A DNA stretch of 64,000 bases from Rugosimonospora africana (lineage in GTDB: Bacteria; Actinomycetota; Actinomycetes; Mycobacteriales; Micromonosporaceae): NCBI RefSeq assembly GCF_016862975.1, contig NZ_BONZ01000066.1:1-64000 (forward strand). The letters are read 5' to 3'. Position 1 is the first letter of the stretch, and every line of letters begins with the position of its first letter. The position numbers were made by a program, and so were the translations under genes. Below are positions 30,086 to 39,800 of the stretch, in pieces. The notes beneath the pieces were generated by a model that did no database searches, had not been told where the DNA came from, and was given only the letters and a program-made list of their open reading frames with translations.

Positions 30086-30953
30086 CCTGGTGTTCGGGCT
30101 GGACCTGCCCGCCGCTGTTTCCCCCGGATACGACCCGGTGGCGTCGGCCCGGCAGGCCGAGGATCTCGGTTTCGATTTCATGTCCACATCGGACCATCCG
30201 TGCGGCACCGCGCCCAGCTATGAGACGTGGACGATGCTCTCCTGGGTGGCGGCGCAAACCTCGCGGATCCGGGTTGCCACCCGGGTGCTCGGCGTGCCGT
30301 ACCGGGCGCCGGCCATGGTGGCCAAGATGGCCGAGACGCTGGACCGGTTCTCCGGCGGCAGGCTGATCCTCGGTCTCGGCGGTGGCTACTCCGACGACGA
30401 GTTCCGGGCCTTCGGCCTGGGCGTGCCGACGCCGGGCGAGAAGGTGGACGGGCTGTCCGAGGCCATCCAGATCGCGCGCGGACTGTGGTCGCAGCCCCGG
30501 TTCAGCTTCGCCGGGCGGCGCTACGGGGTCCGGGAAGCCGACGTGGAACCCAAGCCGGAGCACCGGATCCCGATCTGGGTCGGCACGTACGGCAACCGTG
30601 CCCTCGCGTTGACCGGTGCGCTCGCGGACGGCTGGATCCCGTCGTACGGGTTCGCCCCTCCGGAACGGATACCGGCGATGCGGGAGCGGATCCTGGCCGC
30701 GGCGGCCGAAGCCGGGCGGCCGGCCGACGCCATCACGGGCATCTACAACGTCGGCATCCGAGTGGACGACCGCGCCGAACCGGAACCGTCCACAGTGGTC
30801 GGAGGGCCGGAGGAGGTGGCCGAGCGGCTGGCCGGTCTCGTCGGGCTGGGCTTCGCCGGGTTCAACTTCCAACCGATCGGCGCGGACCGGGACCTGCAGG
30901 CCCAACGGCTCGCGCAGGAGGTGATCCCGCTGGTGCGCGCGGCAGTCGCCTAG
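30078..30953 (+). CDS. LLM-class (luciferase-like) F420- or flavin-dependent oxidoreductase
   Basis: A 291-aa TIM-barrel protein. Family features include STSDHPCG near residue 36, the strand-helix LGLGGGYSDDEF and IPIWVGTYGNRAL. Actinobacterial members often use coenzyme F420 but the cofactor cannot be fixed here. It is second in the MarR-controlled operon, overlapping YczE. Confidence 0.88.
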   Translation: MADLVFGLDLPAAVSPGYDPVASARQAEDLGFDFMSTSDHPCGTAPSYETWTMLSWVAAQTSRIRVATRVLGVPYRAPAMVAKMAETLDRFSGGRLILGLGGGYSDDEFRAFGLGVPTPGEKVDGLSEAIQIARGLWSQPRFSFAGRRYGVREADVEPKPEHRIPIWVGTYGNRALALTGALADGWIPSYGFAPPERIPAMRERILAAAAEAGRPADAITGIYNVGIRVDDRAEPEPSTVVGGPEEVAERLAGLVGLGFAGFNFQPIGADRDLQAQRLAQEVIPLVRAAVA

Positions 30954-30955
30954 CG

Positions 30956-30982
30956 CCCGGTGGGCACCCGTCCGTCACCGGG
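30956..30982 (+). terminator. Hairpin after the LLM gene
   Basis: CCCGGTG (30956-30962) pairs with CACCGGG (30976-30982) just after the stop codon. No T-tract follows. Confidence 0.45.
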
Positions 30983-31026
30983 ACAGTCTGTGACACGGCG
31001 CGCTTCTGGCGGCACAACATGCCCCG

Positions 31027-31716
31027 GTGCCGGTCAGCGGCGCCATGTGCTTGACTCTTCCGGTGGTCGAGGTGGAAACGGCGGAAGCCGGAAACGACGC
31101 GCACGGGCGGTCCGAGTCGCCCGTCGCCGGGCTGGAGCGGCTGGTCTTCTTCTCCGATGCGGTCGTGGCCATCGCGATCACGTTGTTGGCGCTGGACCTG
31201 CACGTACCCGAGCACGTGTCGAACACCGGGTTCTGGCACGACCTCGGCCGCAACCGAGACGACTATCTCGGGTTCCTGATCAGTTTCGCGGTCATCGGCA
31301 ACCACTGGCTCGCGCATCACCGGACGTGGGGACGCGTGACCCGACTCACCGGCCGGCTGCTCGTGCTGAACCTGGCGTGGCTGCTGATGATCGTGGTCAC
31401 CCCGTTCGCCACCCGGGTCATCGTCGCCGACGGCGCGTTCGCGGGCCGGTTCACGCTCTACGCCGCGGTCCAGGCGCTGGCCGCGATCCTGTCGCTGCTG
31501 GCGATTCACGAGATGAACCGCCAGGACCTGCTGGGCGCCGGTACCTCGCGCGAGACGTTCGCCCGCGGCTACTACCAGACGTCGGTCGTGGCGGTGGCGT
31601 TCCTGGTATCGATTCCGCTCGCGTATGCCACCCACTGGGCGTACCTGTGCTGGGCGGCCATACCCGTCGCCGAACGGCTGGGGAACCGACTTCGCGCCCG
31701 CCGGCGCGGGGCCTGA
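31027..31716 (+). CDS. TMEM175-family potassium channel protein
   Basis: A 229-aa membrane protein with about six helices. The family hallmark is FFSDAVVAIAITLLALDL near residue 41, following an Arg (LERL). Bacterial TMEM175 proteins are leak-type potassium channels. The GTG at 31027 has CAACAT ending 6 bases before it; an ATG at 31045 is also possible. The 3-prime end abuts a 24-bp repeat shared with the convergent TetR gene. Confidence 0.82.
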   Translation: MPVSGAMCLTLPVVEVETAEAGNDAHGRSESPVAGLERLVFFSDAVVAIAITLLALDLHVPEHVSNTGFWHDLGRNRDDYLGFLISFAVIGNHWLAHHRTWGRVTRLTGRLLVLNLAWLLMIVVTPFATRVIVADGAFAGRFTLYAAVQALAAILSLLAIHEMNRQDLLGAGTSRETFARGYYQTSVVAVAFLVSIPLAYATHWAYLCWAAIPVAERLGNRLRARRRGA

Positions 31717-31717
31717 T

Positions 31718-31789
31718 TCACGGCGCCGGCGGGCGGGTCGCTCATCGCATCGGTGGGTGAATCGCTCACGGCGCCGGCGGGTGGGTCTG
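31718..31789 (-). repeat. 24-bp tandem repeat around the TetR stop codon
   Basis: Three units start at 31718, 31742 and 31766. The outer two agree at 21 of 22 bases (TCACGGCGCCGGCGGGYGGGTC) and the middle one is degenerate. The third holds the tetR stop codon, so the gene end has been copied twice downstream. Confidence 0.75.
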
Positions 31790-32482
31790 CTCGGCCGCCA
31801 GCGGCGGCTCTGGCAGCGGGTGCGCCCCCTGCGCGCGGAAACCGTCCAGCAGCAGCGCGAGGTGGCGGCGCCACAGCCGCGGGGCGAGTTTCGCGGTCAT
31901 GTCCACGGTGCGCGAGATGCCCCAGACCACGAACGCCAGGTCCGCCACGGTGACGTCGGCGCGCAGCGTGCCCGCGCGCTGCGCCCGGTCGAACAGCTCG
32001 GTGATCGCGGCCAGCCCCTCGTCGCGCAGCCGCCGCGCGGCCGGGGACGTCAGGCCCCGGGTCGCCACCTCGTTGAAACCGCGGTCGGCGGCCTGTAGTT
32101 CGCAGGTACCGGTGAGGTAGTACTCGAGCCCGTCCCACGGGTCGTCGACGGCCAGCGCGTGCCTGGCGAGTTCGACCATCCTCTCCAGCCGGTCGACGAA
32201 CACCGCCTCGATCAGGTCGGACCGGGTCGGGAACCGGTTGTAGAGGGTGCCGTTGCTGACACCGGCACGGCGCGCGATGTCCGCCATCGCGACGTCCAGG
32301 CCCTGTTCGGCGAACATGTCGCAGGCTGCGGCCAGCAGCAGTTCACGGTTGCGCTGGGCGTCGCTGCGCAGCGGCCGGGTCGGCTCGCTCGGCTGGGCCT
32401 GCTGAGCCGGCTCGCTCGGCTGGGCCTGCTGGGCGGGCTCGCTCGTCTCGCTCGATTGGGCTGGTTCGGTCGGTGGCGCCAT
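31766..32482 (-). CDS. TetR-family repressor, divergent from an SDR gene
   Basis: A 238-aa regulator. The helix-turn-helix is MADIARRAGVSNGTLYNRF. The first 35 residues are a flexible tail containing the 9-residue unit EPAQQAQPS twice. The ATG at 32482 follows TAGAAT by 7 bases, so it is probably leaderless. Two TTGACG/CGTCA-type palindromes in the gap to the SDR gene are its likely operators. The ligand is unknown. Confidence 0.9.
   Translation of the reverse strand: MAPPTEPAQSSETSEPAQQAQPSEPAQQAQPSEPTRPLRSDAQRNRELLLAAACDMFAEQGLDVAMADIARRAGVSNGTLYNRFPTRSDLIEAVFVDRLERMVELARHALAVDDPWDGLEYYLTGTCELQAADRGFNEVATRGLTSPAARRLRDEGLAAITELFDRAQRAGTLRADVTVADLAFVVWGISRTVDMTAKLAPRLWRRHLALLLDGFRAQGAHPLPEPPLAAEQTHPPAP
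32382..32435 (-). repeat. 27-bp direct repeat in the TetR N-terminal tail
   Basis: Two 27-bp units (32382-32408 and 32409-32435) share GGCTCGCTCGGCTGGGCCTG and differ at two bases. A partial third follows. The frame is preserved. Confidence 0.75.
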
Positions 32483-32489
32483 GGTGCCG

Positions 32490-32543
32490 ATTCTATGAGT
32501 TGACGATGCCGTCAAGTTCTGACTAAGTTGACGGCATCGTCAT
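32490..32543. promoter_or_regulatory. Divergent TetR/SDR promoters with two operators
   Basis: TTGACGATGCCGTCAA (32500-32515) and TTGACGGCATCGTCAT (32528-32543) are related imperfect palindromes. For the SDR gene, TTGACG (32500-32505), an 18-base spacer and TAAGTT (32524-32529) form a promoter starting inside the second palindrome. For tetR, the - strand -10 TAGAAT is at 32495-32490. Repressor bound at either site should block both promoters. Confidence 0.75.
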
Positions 32544-32564
32544 CTTCGCCAAGGAGGCACTCGC

Positions 32565-33284
32565 ATGTCCAAGACCATTGCGGTGTTCGGAGCCGGCTCC
32601 GGGCTGGGTCGTTCGGTCGCGCGCCGGTTCGGCCAGGAGGGGTTCCGGGTCGCTCTGGTGGCCCGTACCAAGGAGAAACTCGACGCCCTGGCCGGCGAGT
32701 TGGCCGGCGACGGGGTCGAGGCGGCCGCGTTCCCGGCCGACCTCGCGGACCGCGCCGGCCTGCCCGGCCTGGTCGCGGCGATCGAGGCCCGGTTCGGGCA
32801 CCTCGATGTGATGCAGTACGCGCCTGCCGGGCTCGACTGGCTGGCCCGCCAGGCCCGCGCGCGCGACGCCGACGAGGAGTCCTTCGAATTCCCGCTCGAC
32901 CTGCTGCTGCGCACCCCGGTGGCGCTGGTCCGCCGGGTACTGCCGGGCATGGTCGAGCGGGGCGACGGTGCGGTGCTGTTCGGGCTCGCGGTCGCCGCCA
33001 CCGTCCCGTTCCCGCAGCTCACCAACGCCGGCGTCGGCGCCGCGGCGGCCCGCGCCTACCTGCAGAACCTGCACGCCGACCTGGCCGGCACCGGGGTGTA
33101 CGCCGGCCTGGTCCAGGTGGCCGGCATGGTCGGCGGCAGCGAGGCGGCCCGGTACGCCGCCGAGAACTGGGATCCGGCGAAGCTGCCGGTACCGATCGAT
33201 CCCGCCGATCTCGCCGGCGCGCTTTGGGACCTGTACCTCAAGCGTGACCGGTTCGAGCAGGTCGTCGGTCCCCGGGCCGGCTGA
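32565..33284 (+). CDS. SDR-fold protein lacking the usual Tyr-Lys pair
   Basis: A 239-aa Rossmann protein with the cofactor motif FGAGSGLGRSVA. Where SDR enzymes have YxxxK, this one reads TNAGVGAAAARAYL, so the catalytic Tyr and Lys are absent. The ATG at 32565 has AAGGAGG 7 bases upstream. It is controlled by the divergent TetR protein. It may be a non-classical reductase or a binding protein. Confidence 0.85.
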   Translation: MSKTIAVFGAGSGLGRSVARRFGQEGFRVALVARTKEKLDALAGELAGDGVEAAAFPADLADRAGLPGLVAAIEARFGHLDVMQYAPAGLDWLARQARARDADEESFEFPLDLLLRTPVALVRRVLPGMVERGDGAVLFGLAVAATVPFPQLTNAGVGAAAARAYLQNLHADLAGTGVYAGLVQVAGMVGGSEAARYAAENWDPAKLPVPIDPADLAGALWDLYLKRDRFEQVVGPRAG

Positions 33285-33339
33285 GCGGTGGACCGGCCGG
33301 GGGCGCTTCACCCTCCGGCCGGTACTCCGGCGGACCGGC

Positions 33340-33345
33340 TACACT
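33340..33345 (+). promoter_or_regulatory. -10 hexamer of the ABC-F leader transcript
   Basis: TACACT ends 7 bases before the GTG of a six-codon leader ORF, which would therefore be translated from the very 5-prime end. Confidence 0.5.
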
Positions 33346-33352
33346 TGTCGAC

Positions 33353-33373
33353 GTGCTGCTCTGCGAAGACTGA
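33353..33373 (+). CDS. Putative leader peptide VLLCED upstream of the ABC-F gene
   Basis: Six sense codons and a stop (GTG CTG CTC TGC GAA GAC TGA), positioned as a leaderless ORF after TACACT. It ends 84 bases before the ABC-F start and is followed by two mutually exclusive stems. Short leader ORFs that sense ribosome stalling are common upstream of antibiotic-resistance ABC-F genes. That it is translated is an inference. Confidence 0.5.
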   Translation: MLLCED

Positions 33374-33408
33374 CCGGCCCCGCACCGACCGAAGCCCTCG
33401 GCCGGTGC
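33373..33408 (+). promoter_or_regulatory. Candidate attenuator of the ABC-F gene
   Basis: GCACCGACCG (33382-33391) can pair with CGGCCGGTGC (33399-33408), one mismatch, 7-base loop. Alternatively ACCGGCC (33373-33379), directly after the leader stop codon, can pair with GGCCGGT (33400-33406). The two stems exclude each other, so a ribosome parked at the leader stop could change which forms. Confidence 0.45.
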
Positions 33409-33457
33409 TGACGAGTGTCCTGGTCAGTCCGAAACCTCACGAGAGCGAGCCGATCCG

Positions 33458-35061
<1,604 letters not shown>

Positions 35062-35068
<7 letters not shown>

Positions 35069-35130
35069 GCGCAGCCGGAGCCGATTTTTGGCGGAGGCGA
35101 TCACAGGCACGACTTGCGGCCTGAGCGCAG
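35062..35130 (+). repeat. Duplicated ABC-F stop-codon segment, 13 bp
   Basis: GGCCTGAGCGCAG at 35062-35074 includes the ABC-F stop codon and recurs exactly at 35118-35130, 56 bases downstream, just before the convergent membrane-protein gene. Confidence 0.65.
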
Positions 35131-35134
35131 TCGT

Positions 35135-36496
35135 TCACAGGGTCGCCAGGACGGCCTCGATGACGATCGCGGCGCCCGCGCCGACCGCCGCCAGCACCGT
35201 CGGCGCCGGGATGTCCGGACCCGCCTGCCGGTTGGGTGCCACCGCACTAACCGTCAGCCAGGGGAAGAACGCGAGCCACGCGTGCTCCACGCCACCGCGG
35301 GCCAGGCCGGCCAGGATCGAGAACGCGACGGCGCAGCCCGCGCCGACCAGGAACGGCCAGCCCGGCGTGTTGCGCATCTTGCGCAGGCTGGCGAACAGCA
35401 CCGGCCCGCTCGCCAGCAGTAGCGCCACCATGCTGATGACGCTCCACCACAGCGCCGGACGGTACGGCTCGACCCGGGTCGCGTAGTCGGCCCTGGCCAC
35501 GGACAGCCCGGACAGCCAGGCGAAGCCCAGCCCGTCGGCGACCAGTACCGGCAGGAGCGCACCCAGCCCGGTACCGACGTTGAGGAACGGCCGGCGTCGG
35601 GCGAAGTACAGGCAGACCACCGACAGGCCCAGCCAGGGCGCGGAGTAGGAGAACAGCGACGCGAGGCCGAGCAGTGCCCCGGACAGCAGCGCCCAGGCGC
35701 CGGCCCGAAGTCCGGTGCGGCGCCGGTCGCTGGCCCGTACGCCGGCCGCGACCATGGCCGCGCCGAGCACCGCGCTGAACACGTCGGTGCTGACCGCCAC
35801 CCAGATGGCGTACGGCGCGAGGATGAGCACGACGGCGTACCGGCGGGCCGGTGTCTCGCCGCAGACTCCGCGCACCGCCGACAGGACCAGCGGGATGGTG
35901 AGCGTGCCGACCGCGGTGATGAGCAGCGCCAGGTCAAGTTCGTTGCGCAGGCCGATCCGCTGTAGCGCCCAGAGCAGCAGCACGGGGCCCGGTGGGTGCC
36001 CCCGGGCGGCCACAGAGTGGGCCGCGCTGTCCTGGTTGAAGTGCCGCAGATAATGCAGCGGCGCATCGTGGATCGCGCCGACCTGCGAGAGATAGTTGTC
36101 CGGGTCGAGCAGCGGCCGAGTGAGCCCGGCCTCGCCGTCGACCAGCACCAGGCTCAGCGCCCAAGCCAGGCCGGCCAGGTAGCTGGCCGCGCAGACCAAT
36201 CCCCACCGGGTCCGCTCGAACCAGCCGCCGGCTTGCAGGGCGAGGATCGCGATCGCGACCGCCGGGGCGAGAAGTGTGGAAGGGGAGAGTTGAAATCGAT
36301 ACCGGCCGAGGAAAGGCGCACTCGCGGTACCCAACCCCGCTCCGCTGTGTACCGCCCATGCGGTCAGTGCCAAGCCGAACCCGATGAGTGCCAGCCACCA
36401 CAGCAGATCCCGCCACTGCCCGGCGCCGACGGAAACGACGCGCGTCAAATTGACGCGCGCAATTCGCCGGGGTGTTCTCGCAGCTCTGTCCATCAC
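35135..36496 (-). CDS. Polytopic membrane protein, GT-C glycosyltransferase-like
   Basis: A 453-aa protein with about eleven to twelve hydrophobic segments. The first extracytoplasmic loop contains DPDNYLSQVGAIHDAP and later RGHPPGP, acidic and His/Pro loop patterns reminiscent of GT-C lipid-linked sugar transferases. No specific family could be assigned. The start may be GTG 36496 or ATG 36493. TACCGT lies 8 bases upstream of the GTG. Confidence 0.7.
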   Translation of the reverse strand: MMDRAARTPRRIARVNLTRVVSVGAGQWRDLLWWLALIGFGLALTAWAVHSGAGLGTASAPFLGRYRFQLSPSTLLAPAVAIAILALQAGGWFERTRWGLVCAASYLAGLAWALSLVLVDGEAGLTRPLLDPDNYLSQVGAIHDAPLHYLRHFNQDSAAHSVAARGHPPGPVLLLWALQRIGLRNELDLALLITAVGTLTIPLVLSAVRGVCGETPARRYAVVLILAPYAIWVAVSTDVFSAVLGAAMVAAGVRASDRRRTGLRAGAWALLSGALLGLASLFSYSAPWLGLSVVCLYFARRRPFLNVGTGLGALLPVLVADGLGFAWLSGLSVARADYATRVEPYRPALWWSVISMVALLLASGPVLFASLRKMRNTPGWPFLVGAGCAVAFSILAGLARGGVEHAWLAFFPWLTVSAVAPNRQAGPDIPAPTVLAAVGAGAAIVIEAVLATL

Positions 36497-36577
36497 CGGC
36501 CAACACGGTATCGGGTACCCGACACACTTGTGCGTGTCGGTTGGCTTCGTGATGATATCTAGCGCATGATCGACGGA

Positions 36578-36601
36578 GGCGGTCTAATAGGTGAGACCGC
36601 C
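36578..36601. promoter_or_regulatory. 8-bp inverted repeat upstream of the small HTH gene
   Basis: GGCGGTCT (36578-36585) and AGACCGCC (36594-36601) are perfect arms around 8 bases and lie 32 bases before the HTH start. The loop and left arm include TCTAAT, a possible -10. It could be an autoregulatory operator. Confidence 0.5.
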
Positions 36602-36633
36602 AACTCCGCTCAATAGGGACGTGAGGAATCAAC

Positions 36634-36861
36634 ATGGCAGCCACCGGCACCACCACCAGCGCCGAAAAGGGTCGCCGGATCGTCGGGGCCGAGCGCCAGA
36701 CGCTCGCCAAGGACCTCGTCAAGCGCTACACCTCCGGCGAAAGTATTCGGGCGCTCGCATCTTCTACCGGCCGTTCCTACGGTTTCGTCCACCGTGTGCT
36801 CACCGAATCCGGTGTGCAGCTGCGTCAGCGCGGTGGAGCCCGTCGGCGCAAGAAGGCGTGA
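36634..36861 (+). CDS. Small helix-turn-helix protein
   Basis: A 75-aa basic protein. The central part LVKRYTSGESIRALASSTG followed by RSYGFVHRVL is a homeodomain-like helix-turn-helix, and the C-terminus is Arg/Lys-rich (RGGARRRKKA). The ATG has GAGGA 7 bases upstream. Its role is not known, but the size and charge suggest a DNA-binding factor. echA follows after 40 bases and may be cotranscribed. Confidence 0.85.
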   Translation: MAATGTTTSAEKGRRIVGAERQTLAKDLVKRYTSGESIRALASSTGRSYGFVHRVLTESGVQLRQRGGARRRKKA

Positions 36862-36901
36862 CCCGCCTACCAGCACGTTTCCCGCTGCGCCGGATCGAGC
36901 C

Positions 36902-37660
36902 GTGACGACCTCTGCGGCGGCCGGCGTGCGCTTCGACCGGGAAGGGCCGGTTGCGACCATCACGTTGTGCCGGCCCGAGCTCCTCAATGCCCAGACCCCG
37001 CAGATGTGGGCGGCGCTGCGCGAATTCAGTCGCGAGTTGCCCGGCGATGTGCGGGTCGTCGTGCTGCGTGGGGAAGGCCGAGCCTTCTCCTCCGGCCTGG
37101 ATCTGTCGGCTGCCAAACGCACATTTGCTGAAATGACTTCGTATTCCGAAGACGAGGCAGCCAATCACATCGCCATCTTCCAGGAGGCTTTCTCCTGGTT
37201 GCGTCGCCCGGATCTGCTCAGTATTGCGGCCGTACAAGGACATGCGATCGGCGCCGGCTTCCAGCTGGCGCTCGCCTGCGATCTGCGCGTGGTGACCGAC
37301 GACGCGAAGTTCACGATGGCCGAGGTGAGTCTCGGACTGGTACCCGATCTGACCGGTACGAAGCGGCTCGTGGACCTGGTCGGGTACGGGCGGGCACTGG
37401 AGATCTGCGTGACCGGCCGGCGGATCGACGCGCCAGAGGCGCACCGGATCGGCCTGGCCAATCTGGTCGTACCCGCGGACGAACTGGACCAGGCCGTCGC
37501 CGACCTGACCGCCGCGGTGCTGTCGGCCAACCGGGACGCGGTAGTCGAGATCAAGGCGCTGCTGCTGGGCGCCACGCAACGCGACTATCCGGCCCAGGAG
37601 GCGGCCGAGCGAGAGGCTCAGGTGCGCCGGATCCGCGACCTCTCCGGACTCGGGGAATAG
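36902..37660 (+). CDS. Enoyl-CoA hydratase/isomerase family protein
   Basis: A 252-aa crotonase-fold protein, similar in context to M. tuberculosis EchA12. The oxyanion-hole motif AAVQGHAIGAGFQLALACD is present. The second catalytic region reads EVSLGLVPDLTGTKRL, with Asp-Leu-Thr in place of the PGxGGTQ of classic hydratases, so the reaction may be isomerisation or another crotonase chemistry. The GTG at 36902 gives the normal length. Confidence 0.88.
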   Translation: MTTSAAAGVRFDREGPVATITLCRPELLNAQTPQMWAALREFSRELPGDVRVVVLRGEGRAFSSGLDLSAAKRTFAEMTSYSEDEAANHIAIFQEAFSWLRRPDLLSIAAVQGHAIGAGFQLALACDLRVVTDDAKFTMAEVSLGLVPDLTGTKRLVDLVGYGRALEICVTGRRIDAPEAHRIGLANLVVPADELDQAVADLTAAVLSANRDAVVEIKALLLGATQRDYPAQEAAEREAQVRRIRDLSGLGE

Positions 37661-37689
37661 CGCCTCCAGCCGCTGTTCTGGCTCGTACG

Positions 37690-37711
37690 CCGGTGGTGGG
37701 ACGACCACCGG
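37690..37711 (+). terminator. Hairpin after the enoyl-CoA hydratase gene
   Basis: CCGGTGGT (37690-37697) pairs perfectly with ACCACCGG (37704-37711) around a 6-base loop, 30 bases after the stop. Confidence 0.6.
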
Positions 37712-37811
37712 GATAATCGCGTCCAACACCGGTAAGGAACGATCGGGAACACACTCCTGTCCGCCGAAGTTTGTCAGAGGGGTAGCGCAGACTGGCGGCA
37801 GGAGGTGGCGC

Positions 37812-39779
37812 GTGAGCAGTCCGGTGAATGGATGGAGCATGTTGCGCTCGATCCGCCGGGAAGAGGAACTGAAGAATCGCAAGGTCAGCCGGGCTACCGC
37901 CCGGCGGGTCATGACGTTTGCCCGGCCATATCGGCGAGACATCCTCATTTTCCTGGTGGCGGTGGTCCTCGACGCCGTGATCGGCGTGGCCACCCCGGTG
38001 CTGGCCGGCAAGGTGGTCAACACGATCACCCGGGGCGGGCCGGAGGCAGCCGGCGCGGTGGTCCGCATCGCCGGGTTCATCGCCTGCCTGGCGGTCGTCG
38101 ATGCCCTGCTCTCGCTGGTCAACCGGTGGTATTCCGCACGGATCGGCGAGGGGATCATCCTGACCCTGCGCACCCGGGTCTTCGACCACGTTCAGCGGAT
38201 GCCGCTGCAGTTCTTCACCCGGACGCAGACCGGCGCCCTGGTCAGCCGGCTCAACAACGACGTGATAGGCGCCCAGCAGGCGTTCACCTCGACGCTGTCC
38301 GGCGTGGTCAGCAACGTGATCCAGCTCGTGCTGACCGCCGCCGTCATGTTCTCGCTGTCCTGGCAGGTGACGCTGCTGTCGCTGGTACTGCTGCCGCTGT
38401 TCATCCTGCCGGCCCGGCGGATCGGCCGGCGGCTGGCCGAGATCACCCGGGAGTCCTACCAGCTCGACGCGCAGATGAACGCCACGCTGACCGAGCGGTT
38501 CGGGGTGGCCGGGGCGCTGCTGGTCAAGCTGTTCGGCCAGCCCGACACCGAGGCGCGGCGGTTCGCCGACCGGGCGCGGCGGGTCCGTGACATCGGGATC
38601 CAGCAGGCCATGTATGGCCGCGTTTTCTTCGTCGCGATGGTGCTGGTCGCCTCGCTGGCCCAGGCGTTGACGTACGGGTTGGGTGGCTGGCTCGCGGTGA
38701 GCGGACGGATCTCCGCCGGTACGGTGGTGACTCTCGCGCTTCTGCTGACCCGGCTGTACGGGCCGCTCACCTCACTGTCCAATGTACGCATCGACGTGAT
38801 GAGCGCGCTGGTCTCCTTCGAGCGGGTCTTCGAGATCCTGAACCTGAAGCCGGCGATCGACGAGTTGCCCGGCGCCCGGGATGTGCCGGCGGGTTCGGGC
38901 AAGGTGGAGTTCCGCGACGTGTCCTTCCGGTACCCGAGCGCGGCCGAGGTCTCGCTCGCCTCGCTGGAGGACGTGACGACGCTCGACCGCACCGTCAACG
39001 AACCGGTGTTGCGGGGCGTGTCGTTCACGGTCGAGCCGGGGCAGATGGTGGCGCTCGTCGGGCCGTCGGGTGCCGGCAAGTCCACCACGGCCATGTTGCT
39101 TCCGCGGGTATACGACGTGACCGACGGCGCGGTACTCGTCGGGGACGTCGACGTGCGCGACGCGACCCTGCGCTCGCTGACCGACACGATCGGCGTGGTG
39201 ACCCAGGACGCGCATCTGTTCCACGAGACCATCGCCGAAAACCTGCGCTATGCCAAGCCGGAGGCCACCGACGAGGAGTTGTGGGCGGCGTTGTCCGGAG
39301 CGCAGATCGCCGGGCTGGTGAGGGCACTGCCGGATCAACTGTCCACAGTGGTCGGTGAGCGCGGCTACCGGTTCTCCGGCGGGGAGAAGCAACGCATCGC
39401 GATCGCCCGGCTGCTGCTCAAGGCGCCGAGCATCGTGATCCTCGACGAGGCCACCGCGCACCTGGACTCCGAGTCCGAGGCAGCCGTCCAGCGCGCGCTG
39501 TCGGTGGCGCTGACCGGGCGCACGGCGCTGGTGATCGCGCACCGGCTGTCGACCGTACGGGACGCGGACCAGATCCTCGTCATCGACGCCGGCCGGGTGG
39601 TCGAGCGCGGTACCCACGACCAGTTGGTCGCGGCCAACGGGCTGTACGCCGAGCTGTACCGCACCCAGTTCGCCACCGTCGACTCGCCGACCCCGTTCAC
39701 GACCGCCGATCCGGAGCCGGTCGTCCTGATCGAGCACGAGGACCTGCGCACCGACGGCGCCGCCGAGCTGACCACCTGA
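37812..39779 (+). CDS. ABC exporter half-transporter
   Basis: A 655-aa protein with a six-helix transmembrane domain (residues about 40-320) fused to an ATPase domain. It has Walker A GPSGAGKST, the signature FSGGEKQRIAIARLL, Walker B IVILDEATAHLD and an H-loop IAHRLST. It forms a homodimer or pairs with another half-transporter; no partner is adjacent. AGGAGG lies 7 bases before the GTG. Substrate unknown, with multidrug or lipid export most likely. Confidence 0.92.
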   Translation: MSSPVNGWSMLRSIRREEELKNRKVSRATARRVMTFARPYRRDILIFLVAVVLDAVIGVATPVLAGKVVNTITRGGPEAAGAVVRIAGFIACLAVVDALLSLVNRWYSARIGEGIILTLRTRVFDHVQRMPLQFFTRTQTGALVSRLNNDVIGAQQAFTSTLSGVVSNVIQLVLTAAVMFSLSWQVTLLSLVLLPLFILPARRIGRRLAEITRESYQLDAQMNATLTERFGVAGALLVKLFGQPDTEARRFADRARRVRDIGIQQAMYGRVFFVAMVLVASLAQALTYGLGGWLAVSGRISAGTVVTLALLLTRLYGPLTSLSNVRIDVMSALVSFERVFEILNLKPAIDELPGARDVPAGSGKVEFRDVSFRYPSAAEVSLASLEDVTTLDRTVNEPVLRGVSFTVEPGQMVALVGPSGAGKSTTAMLLPRVYDVTDGAVLVGDVDVRDATLRSLTDTIGVVTQDAHLFHETIAENLRYAKPEATDEELWAALSGAQIAGLVRALPDQLSTVVGERGYRFSGGEKQRIAIARLLLKAPSIVILDEATAHLDSESEAAVQRALSVALTGRTALVIAHRLSTVRDADQILVIDAGRVVERGTHDQLVAANGLYAELYRTQFATVDSPTPFTTADPEPVVLIEHEDLRTDGAAELTT

Positions 39780-39800
39780 GGTCGGCACGCCGGGCGAGGC

